A stretch of 64,000 nucleotides of DNA from JAKVBH01 sp049800955 (lineage in GTDB: Bacteria > Pseudomonadota > Alphaproteobacteria > Rhodobacterales > Rhodobacteraceae), in the NCBI RefSeq assembly GCF_049800955.1, contig NZ_JBNAGA010000001.1:558001-622000 (forward strand), written 5' to 3'. Shown here one piece after another: positions 48,275 to 59,241 of this stretch. The position numbers and the translations under genes are program-made. Below the pieces are notes generated by a model. The model was not told where the DNA came from. It saw only the letters and a list, made by a program, of their open reading frames with translations, and ran no database searches. How positions within the stretch are numbered: the first letter of the stretch is position 1; every line of letters begins with the position of its first letter.

Positions 48275-48759
48275 TTAGTTTGATAGCCTTTGGATCAACA
48301 TTTCCAAGTCGCAAAATTCAATCTCGTTAGGTACCACTTCTTTGATATCTGCGCTGCGATCCAGAATCCTGTGGTCATAGGTAACGAAATAGTCGACTTG
48401 GTATTTTATGGCTTCGAAAACGTGGTCAGCATCCGCCAAATGCTTGCCGGGCTTGGCATTGCCCTGCAAAGCACTGACCACTAACGAACGTTGCTGTTGT
48501 TCTCTGACTGAAAGCTCAACTTCGACAGTATAAACGTCGGGTAATAAAACCTTGACAGACACGGGAACGTTTGGGTGTTCAAGTTCTTCTCTGACGCCTT
48601 TCGGCAAAATGACCTCAACTTCTTCGCTCTCGTACAATACGACGAGTTTCAAAACGGCGTTCTTCCGTTCTGCGCTCACGAAATCCAGGACATTTGCGTC
48701 AATGAAAACGCGGGGGGTACGATGTTCGCCGCGAAAGTAAGTATGTCGGCCATCGTCGT

Positions 48760-48763
<4 letters not shown>
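48275..48763 (-). CDS. PIN-domain putative ribonuclease, coupled to uvrB
   Basis: 162 residues. FIDANVLDFVS near residue 20 gives the first PIN aspartate, KGVREELEH the conserved Glu, and ADADHVFEAIKYQVDYFVTYDHRIL the C-terminal acidic cluster, as in VapC-like nucleases. No antitoxin gene is adjacent. Its ATG overlaps the uvrB stop (ATGA), so the two are probably co-transcribed and translationally coupled. Its base composition is clearly more AT-rich than uvrB, suggesting acquisition. Confidence 0.8.
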
Positions 48764-50946
<2,183 letters not shown>

Positions 50947-51104
50947 GAGGGCGCGCTTTGACTATGGTTGCGAGGATCATAGTATATCTAGCGGTCCTTG
51001 CCGTGGATTCCCATGGCTGACGCTGAAAAGCGGCGCCTGCCGACGGTTGCGACCAAAGTCTGACGAGGCGCCTATTTGCGAATACAATCAGCCTGTTGCG
51101 GCAG

Positions 51105-51125
51105 GTTGACAGGCGGTCTGTCAAC
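51105..51125. promoter_or_regulatory. Palindrome GTTGACAG-N5-CTGTCAAC
   Basis: A perfect 8-bp inverted repeat with 5-bp spacer, 158 bp upstream of the uvrB start and 248 bp upstream of the complex I subunit gene. It does not match the alphaproteobacterial SOS box (GTTC-N7-GTTC). The rest of the 426-bp gap 50947-51372 also has CTTGGTCGC/GCGACCAAG arms near 51206-51266 and no gene. Confidence 0.4.
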
Positions 51126-51372
51126 AAAAACAAATACTGCGAGTCCGAATTCATTTGTTAATTCCTTCCAAAGGTCTGTAGAATTGAGAGGCAAGCAGCA
51201 CGCTTGGTCGCTCGGGTTTTCGCACACACCCACCCCTCGCTCCCCGCGGAGGCTCTGGCGACCAAGCGCTGTTTTGCGCTTCGCTCAGATTGCGCGCATT
51301 TTGCACATCTACAGCCCTTGCACGTGCCTGCATGGCTGGCGCATATATGAAGCGAGCTAAACGGAGCCCCCC

Positions 51373-51684
51373 ATGCGAGCGCGTATCTATCAGCCAGCAA
51401 AGACCGCCATGTCCTCCGGGATGGGCAAAACGAAGCAATGGAGACTGGAGTTCGCGCCCGCTTCTGCGCGCGAGATCGATCCGCTCATGGGTTGGACCTC
51501 GTCTTCAGACACGCAGACACAAGTGCGCATGAGCTTCGACACCAAGGAAGCGGCACTCGAATATGCGCGCGAACATGGGATTGAAGCCGATGTCTTCGAG
51601 CCCAACAAACGCAAACCCAACATTCGCCCGCGCGGCTATGCGGAGAATTTCGCCGTGGATCGCAAAGGGGCCTGGACGCACTGA
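51373..51684 (+). CDS. NADH dehydrogenase complex I accessory subunit (NDUFS4-like)
   Basis: 103 residues. ARIYQPAKTAMSSGMGKTKQWRLEF, DPLMGWTSSSDTQTQVRMSFDTKEAALEYA and AENFAVDRKGAWTH is the ETC_C1 (NDUFS4) family over its full length. It is an accessory subunit of complex I on the inner membrane, restricted in bacteria mostly to alphaproteobacteria. Followed after 4 bp by a GNAT gene. Confidence 0.95.
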   Translation: MRARIYQPAKTAMSSGMGKTKQWRLEFAPASAREIDPLMGWTSSSDTQTQVRMSFDTKEAALEYAREHGIEADVFEPNKRKPNIRPRGYAENFAVDRKGAWTH

Positions 51685-51688
51685 ACCA

Positions 51689-52168
51689 GTGCAACTGCGG
51701 TTTGAAGAAGTCCTCTCGACGGATGCCTCTTTCGACGCGCTTTTGCAGCGCCATTTCGATCTGATGCGCGCCAGCTCGCCTGAAGAAAGCTGTCACGTCA
51801 TGAGCGCTGATCAGTTGCGCGCTGAAGGGGCGCGGGTGTTTGCGGGGCGCGATAATGACGGACGGGCTTGGGCGATTGGTGCATTTCTGGATATTGGCGA
51901 AAACCGGGCCGAATTGAAGTCCATGCATTGCCATGATGCGTTGCGCGGGCAGGGGGCGGGACGTGCGCTGCTTGCGCATCTGATGGCGGCGGCACGTTCT
52001 GAGGGCATGACATCCCTCTGGCTGGAAACCGGTTCGGCGCCCGAGTTTCTGCCCGCACAGAAGCTCTATGCACGTGCGGGGTTTGAGCCTTGTCCGCCAT
52101 TCGGCAGCTACAAGGAAGATCCACTCAGCCTCTTCATGACGCGCCCGCTGACTGCGTACCAAAACTGA
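51689..52168 (+). CDS. GNAT-family N-acetyltransferase
   Basis: 159 residues. I chose GTG 51689 (reads VQLRFEEVL), which lies just after the preceding stop; an ATG at 51638 would overlap that gene by 47 bp. The acetyl-CoA loop is MHCHDALRGQGAGRALLAHLMAAAR and the C-terminal YARAGFEPCPPFGSYKEDPLSLFM is typical of the family. Substrate unknown; probably co-transcribed with the complex I subunit. Confidence 0.88.
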   Translation: MQLRFEEVLSTDASFDALLQRHFDLMRASSPEESCHVMSADQLRAEGARVFAGRDNDGRAWAIGAFLDIGENRAELKSMHCHDALRGQGAGRALLAHLMAAARSEGMTSLWLETGSAPEFLPAQKLYARAGFEPCPPFGSYKEDPLSLFMTRPLTAYQN

Positions 52169-52216
52169 CCGCTCTCTCTTGCCAGCCTGCGCGAATATCG
52201 TCAAAACAGGCGTAGC

Positions 52217-52293
52217 GGTCCCTTAGCTCAACTGGATAGAGCAGCTGACTTCTAATCAGCAGGTTCAGGGTTCGAGTCCTTGAGGGATCGCCA
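52217..52293 (+). tRNA. tRNA-Arg (anticodon TCT)
   Basis: 77 nt including an encoded CCA. Acceptor GGTCCCT pairs with AGGGATC (one G-T), the D arm is TAGCTCAACTGGATAGAGCA, the anticodon stem GCTGA/TCAGC encloses CTTCTAA with TCT at 52251-52253, and the T arm holds GGTTCGAGTCC. It reads AGA and AGG codons. Confidence 0.96.
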
Positions 52294-52633
52294 TTTTCAC
52301 TGCTGTTGCCGATGAGGCATAAGTGCGCACATTTTTCGAGGTTTCGTGCATCACCCGTGTCATTGTTAAACTCGGACCTGCAGAAAATGCCCCGATATGC
52401 ATTTGTTTTGATTTAATTTTCTAGGCAGTCCCAGCGCAGTTTGCCTCCAACCGCTCGTTTCTGATGGATCTGGCCTCATAGGCGCGCGTCAGATCAGGAA
52501 GCAGCAAAGCAAGGTCTCGGCGCTGGTAGGTTCCGTTAAAAACGCGGCCATCCGCCGTGAAAGCCGACATGCCTGCTTGTTTGAACCGGCTGCGAAGCGT
52601 GTTTCGGTGCAAGGCGTCCAGAAACCCAGCGAG
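52294..52633. other. 340-bp gap after tRNA-Arg with an unresolved 63-codon frame
   Basis: The first 120 bp are AT-rich with no gene. A minus-strand frame at 52421-52612 encodes a basic 63-residue peptide (LHRNTLRSRFKQAGMSAF and so on) in the frame following the LysR stop, without a Shine-Dalgarno. The HRNTLRSRF piece resembles a Fis/PucR-type helix-turn-helix, so it could be the tail of a lost regulator. I cannot confirm a gene. Confidence 0.35.
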
Positions 52634-53566
52634 TTAATCCGCGCCAACAAGTGCTCGCGCAGCATCTTCTATATGTGATCGAAACCACCGGCTCGCCGGT
52701 TCATCGCCGCTCTTCGCGCTATGGAAGAGCGAAAAATTCAGTGACTGAATTTCGAAAGGCAGGTCGCGTTGCGCAAGGCCGTAGACTTTAGCAAGGTCGT
52801 GCATTGCAACGGATGGAACGACTAAAAGCATGTCCGTTTCCGCCAGAATGGGCGCGGCCATGGAAAAATGGGGCACGATCGCTCCGATTTTTCGTGTCAC
52901 GCCAAGCCTGGAGGCCGCCTGGTCGATGGGACCACGACCGGATGGCGGGGACGCACTGACCAGAACGTGCGGAAAGTGCGCCCAACTCTCCGGTGACCAA
53001 TCGGCGAAAGCTGGGTGATCTTTCCGACCAAATGTCACCCAAGGCCATGCGCCCAACGCGATTCCCCGTAGATCATCGGTTTGTCGGAAGCTTGGCATGA
53101 TAAGAGCGTCATAGCGGCCAGTCTGCATGTCCACGGTCGCGGTCGGAGCAAACGCAAAAACCTGAACACTGACACCCGGCGCTTTGGCTTTGATCGACTT
53201 CAAGACAAGTGGCAACAAGGGCGAGATGAAGTCCGGGGCGGCGAGGCGGAAGGTTTGTTCTGAAGTAGCTGGATCAAAGGGCTGAGGTTCTGCAAGTGTA
53301 CTTTCGACCTGCGCCAAGAGGATCGGAAGCGTCTCAGCGAGGCTTTGCCCCCGCGCCGTGGGCACCATGCGGCGCCCATCCCGCACGAGAAGCTCGTTAT
53401 CAAACAGCGTGCGCAATCGCTTCAAGGCATGGCTGACTGCGGAAGACGTGAGGTTCAACTGATCTGCCGCCCGCCCCACACTTTTTTCTCGAAGCAGGAC
53501 GTCAAGAACGACCAACAGGTTCAGGTCAATTTTGGATAAAGATTGAGCGCTCAAGGTGAATTCCAT
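52634..53566 (-). CDS. LysR-family regulator
   Basis: 310 residues. The N-terminal winged helix is KIDLNLLVVLDVLLREKSVGRAADQLNLTSSAVSHALKRLRTLF, followed by the linker helix and a substrate-binding domain with FRLAAPDFISPLLPLVLKSI. The N-terminal DLNLLVVLDVLL form is typical of the NodD/LeuO-like branch. It is divergent from a two-gene secreted-protein operon over 81 bp and is the obvious candidate regulator. Confidence 0.93.
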   Translation of the reverse strand: MEFTLSAQSLSKIDLNLLVVLDVLLREKSVGRAADQLNLTSSAVSHALKRLRTLFDNELLVRDGRRMVPTARGQSLAETLPILLAQVESTLAEPQPFDPATSEQTFRLAAPDFISPLLPLVLKSIKAKAPGVSVQVFAFAPTATVDMQTGRYDALIMPSFRQTDDLRGIALGAWPWVTFGRKDHPAFADWSPESWAHFPHVLVSASPPSGRGPIDQAASRLGVTRKIGAIVPHFSMAAPILAETDMLLVVPSVAMHDLAKVYGLAQRDLPFEIQSLNFSLFHSAKSGDEPASRWFRSHIEDAARALVGAD

Positions 53567-53647
53567 TCAGTGCAATTGAAAAACCTTCATTTGATTCATC
53601 GTATGGAGCGCGCGACATTGGCGCAATACACAATGGGAGACAGCATC

Positions 53648-54904
53648 ATGCATAGACACAGCAAATTCACGATTTCACTCGCCGCAGCGCTCACGCTTGG
53701 CACAGCAGCGCTTGCAGAAACAGATCTCGACATCAAGTTTGCGGGCGCGCTTGAGTTCTCCGATGATGGGACACTTTTTGTTGGCGACAGTATTACCGGT
53801 GCCATCTACGCATTCGAGATGCCCGCGACGGGTGGTGCAGAGCAGATTGTGCCGAGCTCAATCGCTAACATCGATGCGAAGATTGGCGAATTGCTGGGTG
53901 TTGGCCCGGCGGCCATCCAGATCAACGACATCGCCGCGCATCCTGTTTCCAACGACGTCTACATCTCGGTAACCCGGATCGGCAATCTCGTCTCTCAGCC
54001 CGCGATTGTGGTCGTCTCACAAGATCAGAGCCTTCGCCTCCTGGACCTGTCTGCGCTTGAGTTCCAAAAGCAAGCGCTTAACGAATTCCCTGATGGCGAG
54101 ATCACCTTCAATGGACGCTCTGGCGGTATGGGCCCGGCGATGCCGCGCGATACCGCCAAAACCGCAGTGCCGTTGAGCACGCTGGCGATCATGGACATGG
54201 AGTACTACAAGGGCGAGCTTTTCGTGGCTGGCGTTGCTACTGACAACTTCCTCTCGTCCCTGCGTCGCATCTCCTATCCGTTCGATGGCTCGCAAAGTGT
54301 CTCAAACGTCGAAATGTATCATATCGCACATGACCAGTACGAAAGCCGTGCACCCATTCGGGCCATGTCCATTCAGGAAATTGATGGCGAGCCTCAATTG
54401 ATCGCGGCCTATACCTGCAGCCCGATTGTCCTGGTGCCGCTGTCTGAGATTGAAGACGGCGCGAAGATCTCTGCACGTACGATCATGGATTATGGCAACG
54501 GCCAGCCGCTCGACATGATCGCTTACAACCACCAAAGCCCCTTTGGCGGCGAGGCCCAGCCGTCGTTGTTTGTCACAAGCAACGCCCGGTCGCCGCAGCT
54601 CATTCCCATCTCTGGATTGCAAGATGCAAAAGCTGTCACGCATGAGGACTTCGGGCGTGGACCCAAGCTGGATGACAATCCGCTGATGCCTTTCGGGCCT
54701 GTTGGACAGCACGTCATGTTTGAAGGTGTACCATTGCACATGGACCTTGTCGGTGGCGGCTTCTTTGTGTCTGTCAATCGCGATGCCTACACGGGCAGCC
54801 TGAACCTTGACACCAACCCCGCATGGTTCCCAAGCCGCATTCACAACTTGCTGGCAGAGTTTGACTTCCCGCAGTACCAGCCCGATCCGTCACGGACGCA
54901 ATGA
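53648..54904 (+). CDS. Secreted beta-propeller-like protein
   Basis: 418 residues from ATG 53648 behind GGGAGA. Signal peptide MHRHSKFTISLAAALTLGTAALAE. The mature chain has repeating strand blocks of a propeller: LDIKFAGALEFSDDGTLFVGDSITGAIYAFEM, INDIAAHPVSNDVYISVTRIG, LAIMDMEYYKGELFVAGVATDNFLSSLRRISYPF, PQLIAAYTCSPIVLVPLSEI, PSLFVTSNARSPQLIPISGL. No catalytic motif is recognised. Its stop overlaps the next start (ATGA), so the two are co-expressed. Confidence 0.82.
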   Translation: MHRHSKFTISLAAALTLGTAALAETDLDIKFAGALEFSDDGTLFVGDSITGAIYAFEMPATGGAEQIVPSSIANIDAKIGELLGVGPAAIQINDIAAHPVSNDVYISVTRIGNLVSQPAIVVVSQDQSLRLLDLSALEFQKQALNEFPDGEITFNGRSGGMGPAMPRDTAKTAVPLSTLAIMDMEYYKGELFVAGVATDNFLSSLRRISYPFDGSQSVSNVEMYHIAHDQYESRAPIRAMSIQEIDGEPQLIAAYTCSPIVLVPLSEIEDGAKISARTIMDYGNGQPLDMIAYNHQSPFGGEAQPSLFVTSNARSPQLIPISGLQDAKAVTHEDFGRGPKLDDNPLMPFGPVGQHVMFEGVPLHMDLVGGGFFVSVNRDAYTGSLNLDTNPAWFPSRIHNLLAEFDFPQYQPDPSRTQ

Positions 54905-55983
54905 TCATGAACTTTCATATGAAAAACGGGATCGCTAGAGCATTGGCGATCCTACTTTGCAGCCTTTTGGTACCCATGGCACAAGCACAAGACCTCACCC
55001 TGCCACAAGTTGCGACTGACCCTGTGATCTTGCAAATTCCAGAAGGAACAGCCCATCCCGAGATGCTGGAGGTAACACTTAGCGGGGCAGATACCCCGAT
55101 TGCAGGACGATACACAGTGGATGGTGAGATACTTCGCTTTACGCCGGCCTTTGGCTTTGATGCGGGGCGAGACTACGTGGTGCGACTGCCCCATGACAAC
55201 GCGGCAGTGTCGTTCCGCATTGCGACCGATACGGCCCAGCTTGCCCCCTCCGTGGTGCACATCTACCCAAGCGGCGACACGTTGCCTGAGAACACCTTGC
55301 GGTTCTACATCCACTTCTCAGTGCCAATGCAGCCGCATGTGGCCTTCGATTACATCAAACTGCTAGACGCCAGCGGTGTGGCCGATGATGCCGCTTTCAT
55401 GCGGTTCAAACAAGAGCTGTGGAATGAAGACAGGACACGCCTGACCGTCTTGATCGACCCTGGCCGTATCAAGCGCGAGGTTGCCACCAATGTCGAGCTG
55501 GGTCCTGTGTTGCTCGCGGGTCAGCGGTACACTCTTTCAGTTGCGAGCGGATGGCCCTCTGCAGACGGCACAGCAGTATTGCCCGCATTCACAAAGGCAT
55601 TTGAGGTTTCCGGCGCCTTGCGCACACGTCCGGATACCCGGCTCTGGAGCGCGAACACACCCTGTGCCGGAACCCGAGAGACGTTGACTGTCACCCTTGA
55701 TCGCCCATTCGACCGACATCAGTTGATGTATGCGCTGCGACTTGAGACCCAAGACGGTGATGAAATCCAGGGAGAAATTGAAATAAATGACGCTGAGCAT
55801 CACTGGAGTTTCACACCAATTGCGCCTTGGCCAAACGGAAGTCTCGACCTCCTGACTGACCTCACACTTGAAGACGTTGCCGGGAACAATTTTGTGGATT
55901 TGCTCGACCATGTCGCAGGTACGGCAGAAAGAGATGCACTAATGCCAGACCTTCGAGTTCATATTCAGAACTGCGCAGATTGA
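54901..55983 (+). CDS. Secreted Ig-like protein, partner of the beta-propeller protein
   Basis: 360 residues from ATG 54901, overlapping the previous stop by 4 bp. Signal peptide ending VPMAQAQ. The mature part is beta-rich; two segments look like bacterial Ig-like modules (GRYTVDGEILRFTPAFGFDAGRDYVVRLP and PVLLAGQRYTLSVASGWPSADG) with the FxPAxxxxxGxxYxV pattern. Cys residues in TPCAGTRE and HIQNCAD could pair. I do not know its function; translational coupling suggests a complex with the propeller protein. Confidence 0.8.
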   Translation: MIMNFHMKNGIARALAILLCSLLVPMAQAQDLTLPQVATDPVILQIPEGTAHPEMLEVTLSGADTPIAGRYTVDGEILRFTPAFGFDAGRDYVVRLPHDNAAVSFRIATDTAQLAPSVVHIYPSGDTLPENTLRFYIHFSVPMQPHVAFDYIKLLDASGVADDAAFMRFKQELWNEDRTRLTVLIDPGRIKREVATNVELGPVLLAGQRYTLSVASGWPSADGTAVLPAFTKAFEVSGALRTRPDTRLWSANTPCAGTRETLTVTLDRPFDRHQLMYALRLETQDGDEIQGEIEINDAEHHWSFTPIAPWPNGSLDLLTDLTLEDVAGNNFVDLLDHVAGTAERDALMPDLRVHIQNCAD

Positions 55984-56161
55984 ATGGAGTTCTCGCATGT
56001 GATCGCGACACCTGCCTTGATGTTCAACACATTGCATACGGCTATTGGGGCCCAATGCGCGACTCAACGACCTCTGATAGAGTGACCCGGTCAACGCTTG
56101 GTTGACTTTGTGGGAGGGCATGGCGGACCAGAGGATCAGTCATGGAACCTACACCGAACCT

Positions 56162-56680
56162 TGAAGTGGTCCCACCTTTTCGAACAGTTTTGCAACGTTC
56201 CTAAGGTGTATCGGTTTTAGGTTTCATGCTGCTTTTTGCTCTTCCATGCCGGTCCAACACGCCTCGTCCGGCGTTTGACGATCAAGGGCGGAGTGGGGCC
56301 GCTCGGCGTTGTAGAATGACATCCAACCTTTGACGACCCTCCGGGCCTGGAAGCCATCGCTGATTTCTTCGAGGTAGATCGCCTCCTGCTTCAACGATCT
56401 CGAAAGTCGTTCGATGAAGATGTTGTCGAGATAACGACCGCGCCGGTCCATTGAGATGCGTACACTGGCTTAGGTCAGCGTTGTGATCCACGCAGATTTC
56501 GTAAACTGGCTCCCCTGATCCGTATTCATGATCTCTGGCGGACCGTGTTTAGCGATGGCCTCGTTCAGGGCATCGACGCAGAAGTCGGCATGCATCGTGT
56601 TCGATAGTCGCCAGCTCAGCACCTTGCGCGTGGCCCAATCCATGATGGCTAAGACGCACTCTCGTTCTCAAAGAGATTGG
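56162..56680 (-). mobile_element. Truncated IS3-family element
   Basis: At 56162 TGAAGTGGTCCCACC begins an IS3-type terminal inverted repeat. On the minus strand inside it, the transposase catalytic core is recognisable: AIMDWATRKVLSWRLSNTM, EIMNTDQGSQFT (second Asp), and FYNAERPHSALDRQTPDEA with the C-terminal end of OrfB at about 56224. There is an in-frame TAA at 56470-56472 between TTLT and ASVRISM, and homology stops near 56680, so the 5' part of orfB, orfA and the other end are missing. It is inactive. Confidence 0.88.
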
Positions 56681-56702
56681 TATTGGCCCGGTGTATGGAT
56701 AT

Positions 56703-57614
56703 TCATTTTTCGAGGTTGCTGGACGTCAATATCCACTCTTTGACGACTTCCGCCTGCGGGATGAGAGGGATGGACTTGGACCATACCAGATAGAATCCGC
56801 GGCCCGTGGTCCACGCCCATTCTGTCCGCGCGGCAAGCATCCCTTGCTTTACAAGCGGGTCGACAAGGTGGTGCCAGCCAAAGGCAAACCCTTCGCCCGC
56901 CATGGCCGCTTGTAGAACCAGCGCGTAGTCATTCAGGCGCAAGCCACTTGGCGGAGGTGTTTCGGTGATGCTGAAGGCTTTGAACCATTCTTGCCAGGAG
57001 GGGCGTTCGCGAATGGGCTCTTCCAGATGGATCAGACGCTGATGCAAAAGCCCGGTGATGTTGCGCAGATGCACGGCCGCGGCCATGACGCGCGGGGCTG
57101 CCACCGGATAGATCACCTCAGACGCAATCAGGGCGCAGTCGCAATCGGGCCACTGCCCATTTCCAAGGCGGATGGCCAGGCTGATCGGCTCCACGTTCAG
57201 GTCGGGCTCGCGGTCACTTGATTGCAGACGCAGGTCAATGTCCGGGTGGCTTTGCTGGAACGACCTGATGCGCGGCAGCAGCCAGTAGTTGTTGAAGGCT
57301 GACGACGCGCTCAGCGTGACGTGATCCAGGCTGACCCTTTGCCGAAGGGACGTCGCCGATTGCTCCAGCATCTCAAACGCGCGCGCCACATCTGCAAAAA
57401 GACGCTCACCTGCATGTGTCAGGCTTATGTTTCGATGACGGCGCGTGAAGAGCTGTACGCCAAGCGACGTCTCCAACTGCTTGATCGAGGCGCTGACCGA
57501 GGGCTGTTGGACATTAAGTTCCTTGGCCGCAAGAGTGAAAGAGCCACGGCGGGCGGCGGCCTCGAAAACGACGAGATGGCGCGGGGATGACAGGAGGGAC
57601 CAGACACTTTGCAT
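56703..57614 (-). CDS. LysR-family regulator, GcvA-like
   Basis: 303 residues. Winged helix LLSSPRHLVVFEAAARRGSFTLAAKELNVQQPSVSASIKQLETSLGVQLFTRRHRNISLTHAG, and an effector domain with GFAFGWHHLVDPLVKQGML. It is divergent from the MttB-like gene over 94 bp and so probably controls that operon. Its last residues (EVVKEWILTSSNLEK) run up to the edge of the IS remnant, so the C-terminus may have been altered. Confidence 0.92.
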   Translation of the reverse strand: MQSVWSLLSSPRHLVVFEAAARRGSFTLAAKELNVQQPSVSASIKQLETSLGVQLFTRRHRNISLTHAGERLFADVARAFEMLEQSATSLRQRVSLDHVTLSASSAFNNYWLLPRIRSFQQSHPDIDLRLQSSDREPDLNVEPISLAIRLGNGQWPDCDCALIASEVIYPVAAPRVMAAAVHLRNITGLLHQRLIHLEEPIRERPSWQEWFKAFSITETPPPSGLRLNDYALVLQAAMAGEGFAFGWHHLVDPLVKQGMLAARTEWAWTTGRGFYLVWSKSIPLIPQAEVVKEWILTSSNLEK

Positions 57615-57708
57615 AAGCTGAGCCTATCCAAGCCATTGGGATTTTCAACCGTCACAGATGCTGTCGAAAGATGTACCCATCCTTTGACTGCTTTTGGGAG
57701 GGCTGTTT

Positions 57709-59229
57709 ATGGCACGTCGGGCACGCGCATCGCGCAACAGGGACAATGCGTCATCGGGTGTTCCGGCATCGCCATACATCCGCCGCACCGTTCCGTTCTT
57801 CGATATTCTCGATGAAGAGCAGATCGGGAAGTTGGAAGCGCAGGTCGACTGGATCATTCAGGATGTGGGCATCGCTTTCCGGGACGATCCCGAAGCGCTG
57901 GAGTTGTGGCGCAAGGAAGGGGCAAATATTGAGGGCGACATTGTGCGCGCTCCGGCGGACTGGATCAGGTCGCTTTGCGCCAAAGCGCCTTCGGAGTTCA
58001 CCCAGCTTGCCCGCAATCCCGACCGCTCTGTCACCATCGGCGGCACCCATCAGGTGTTCGCGCCGATCTACGGCGCCCCCTTCGTGCGCGACCTCGAAGG
58101 CGGGCGGCGCTATGGCGACATGGACGCCTTCCGCGATCTGGTCCGACTGACTTATCTGCATCCCAACCTGCACCACGGCGGTTTCGTCACCTGTGAGCCC
58201 TGCGACGTGCCGGTCAGCAAGCGTCACCTCGACATGCTCATGGCGCATATGACGTTGTCGGACAAACCGCATCTGGGCGCGATCACCGAGATGAGCCGCG
58301 CGCAGGACTCAGTCGACATGGCCGAGATCGTCTTTGGCAAAGACGTCATGGACGAGAACTGCGTCATCATGGGCAATGTGAACACCAATTCGCCCTTGCT
58401 GGTGGACAAGGTGGTGACCGAGGCCGCGCGGGTCTATTCGACACGCGGGCAGGGGATGATCGTGGTGCCGTTCATCCTGACCGGGGCAATGGGGCCTGTG
58501 TCCACCGCCGCCTCTGTTGCGCAGGCCATGGCCGAAGCGATGATGGTTTGCGCCTATGTGCAGTTGTTGCGGCCAGGTGCGCCCTTTGTGCTGGGCAACT
58601 TCCTGTCGTCCATGTCGCTCAAATCCGGCGCGCCGACCTTCGGGATGCCGGAGCCTGTGGTCTCCAACTATGCCATCGGCCAGCTGGCGCGTCGCGCGGG
58701 CCTGCCCCTGCGCTGCGGTGGCTCGCTCACCGCCTCCAAGATCGAGGATGCGCAGGCCGCCTATGAAAGCGCGGATTCGATGCACTCGACCATGATGGCG
58801 GGCGCGAATTTCGTTCTGCATTCGGCGGGCTGGCTTGAGGGCGGTCTCTGCGCGGGCTTTGAAAAGCTGATCATGGATGCGGATCGTCTGGGCAGCTACC
58901 AAAAGGTGCTGAGCCGGGGGCTCGATGTATCGGAAGATGCGCTGGCGCGGGATGCTTACGGCGAAGTCGCGCCCGGTGGGCATTTCCTTGGCTGCGGCCA
59001 TACCATGCGCAACTACCAGACCGCATTCTATGAACCCAAGCTGAGCGACAGTGAAAACGTCGAAAGCTGGGAAGAGGCCGGAGCACACGACATGCGCGCC
59101 CGCGCCAATGCGCGCGTCAAGCAGATGCTCGCTGAGTATCAGCCACCGCCCATCGCAGACAGCACGCGCGAGGCGCTTGAGGCTTATGTGGCCAAGCGCA
59201 AAGAAGACCTCCCCGACGCCTGGTACTAA
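57709..59229 (+). CDS. MttB-family methyltransferase, non-pyrrolysine type
   Basis: 506 residues from ATG 57709 behind GGGAGGG. It matches the trimethylamine methyltransferase superfamily along its length: VGIAFRDDPEALELWRKEGA, GGFVTCEPCDVPVSKRHLDML, GALTGAMGPVSTAASVAQAMAEAM-like (FILTGAMGPVSTAASVAQ), SYATGQLARRAGLPLRCGG-like and LHSAGWLEGGLCAGFEKLIMD. The frame has no internal TAG, so it lacks pyrrolysine; such members (MtgB type) demethylate glycine betaine or related quaternary amines onto a corrinoid protein. No corrinoid protein is adjacent. It is 12 bp upstream of a dimethylglycine-dehydrogenase-like gene. Confidence 0.92.
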   Translation: MARRARASRNRDNASSGVPASPYIRRTVPFFDILDEEQIGKLEAQVDWIIQDVGIAFRDDPEALELWRKEGANIEGDIVRAPADWIRSLCAKAPSEFTQLARNPDRSVTIGGTHQVFAPIYGAPFVRDLEGGRRYGDMDAFRDLVRLTYLHPNLHHGGFVTCEPCDVPVSKRHLDMLMAHMTLSDKPHLGAITEMSRAQDSVDMAEIVFGKDVMDENCVIMGNVNTNSPLLVDKVVTEAARVYSTRGQGMIVVPFILTGAMGPVSTAASVAQAMAEAMMVCAYVQLLRPGAPFVLGNFLSSMSLKSGAPTFGMPEPVVSNYAIGQLARRAGLPLRCGGSLTASKIEDAQAAYESADSMHSTMMAGANFVLHSAGWLEGGLCAGFEKLIMDADRLGSYQKVLSRGLDVSEDALARDAYGEVAPGGHFLGCGHTMRNYQTAFYEPKLSDSENVESWEEAGAHDMRARANARVKQMLAEYQPPPIADSTREALEAYVAKRKEDLPDAWY

Positions 59230-59241
59230 GAGGACAGAACG

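Noticed and set aside
51105..51125. SOS (LexA) box for uvrB
   Set aside because: The palindrome does not fit GTTC-N7-GTTC; I found no such box in the uvrB upstream region.
57709..59229. Pyrrolysine-containing trimethylamine methyltransferase
   Set aside because: The frame has no internal TAG codon, so pyrrolysine is not encoded.
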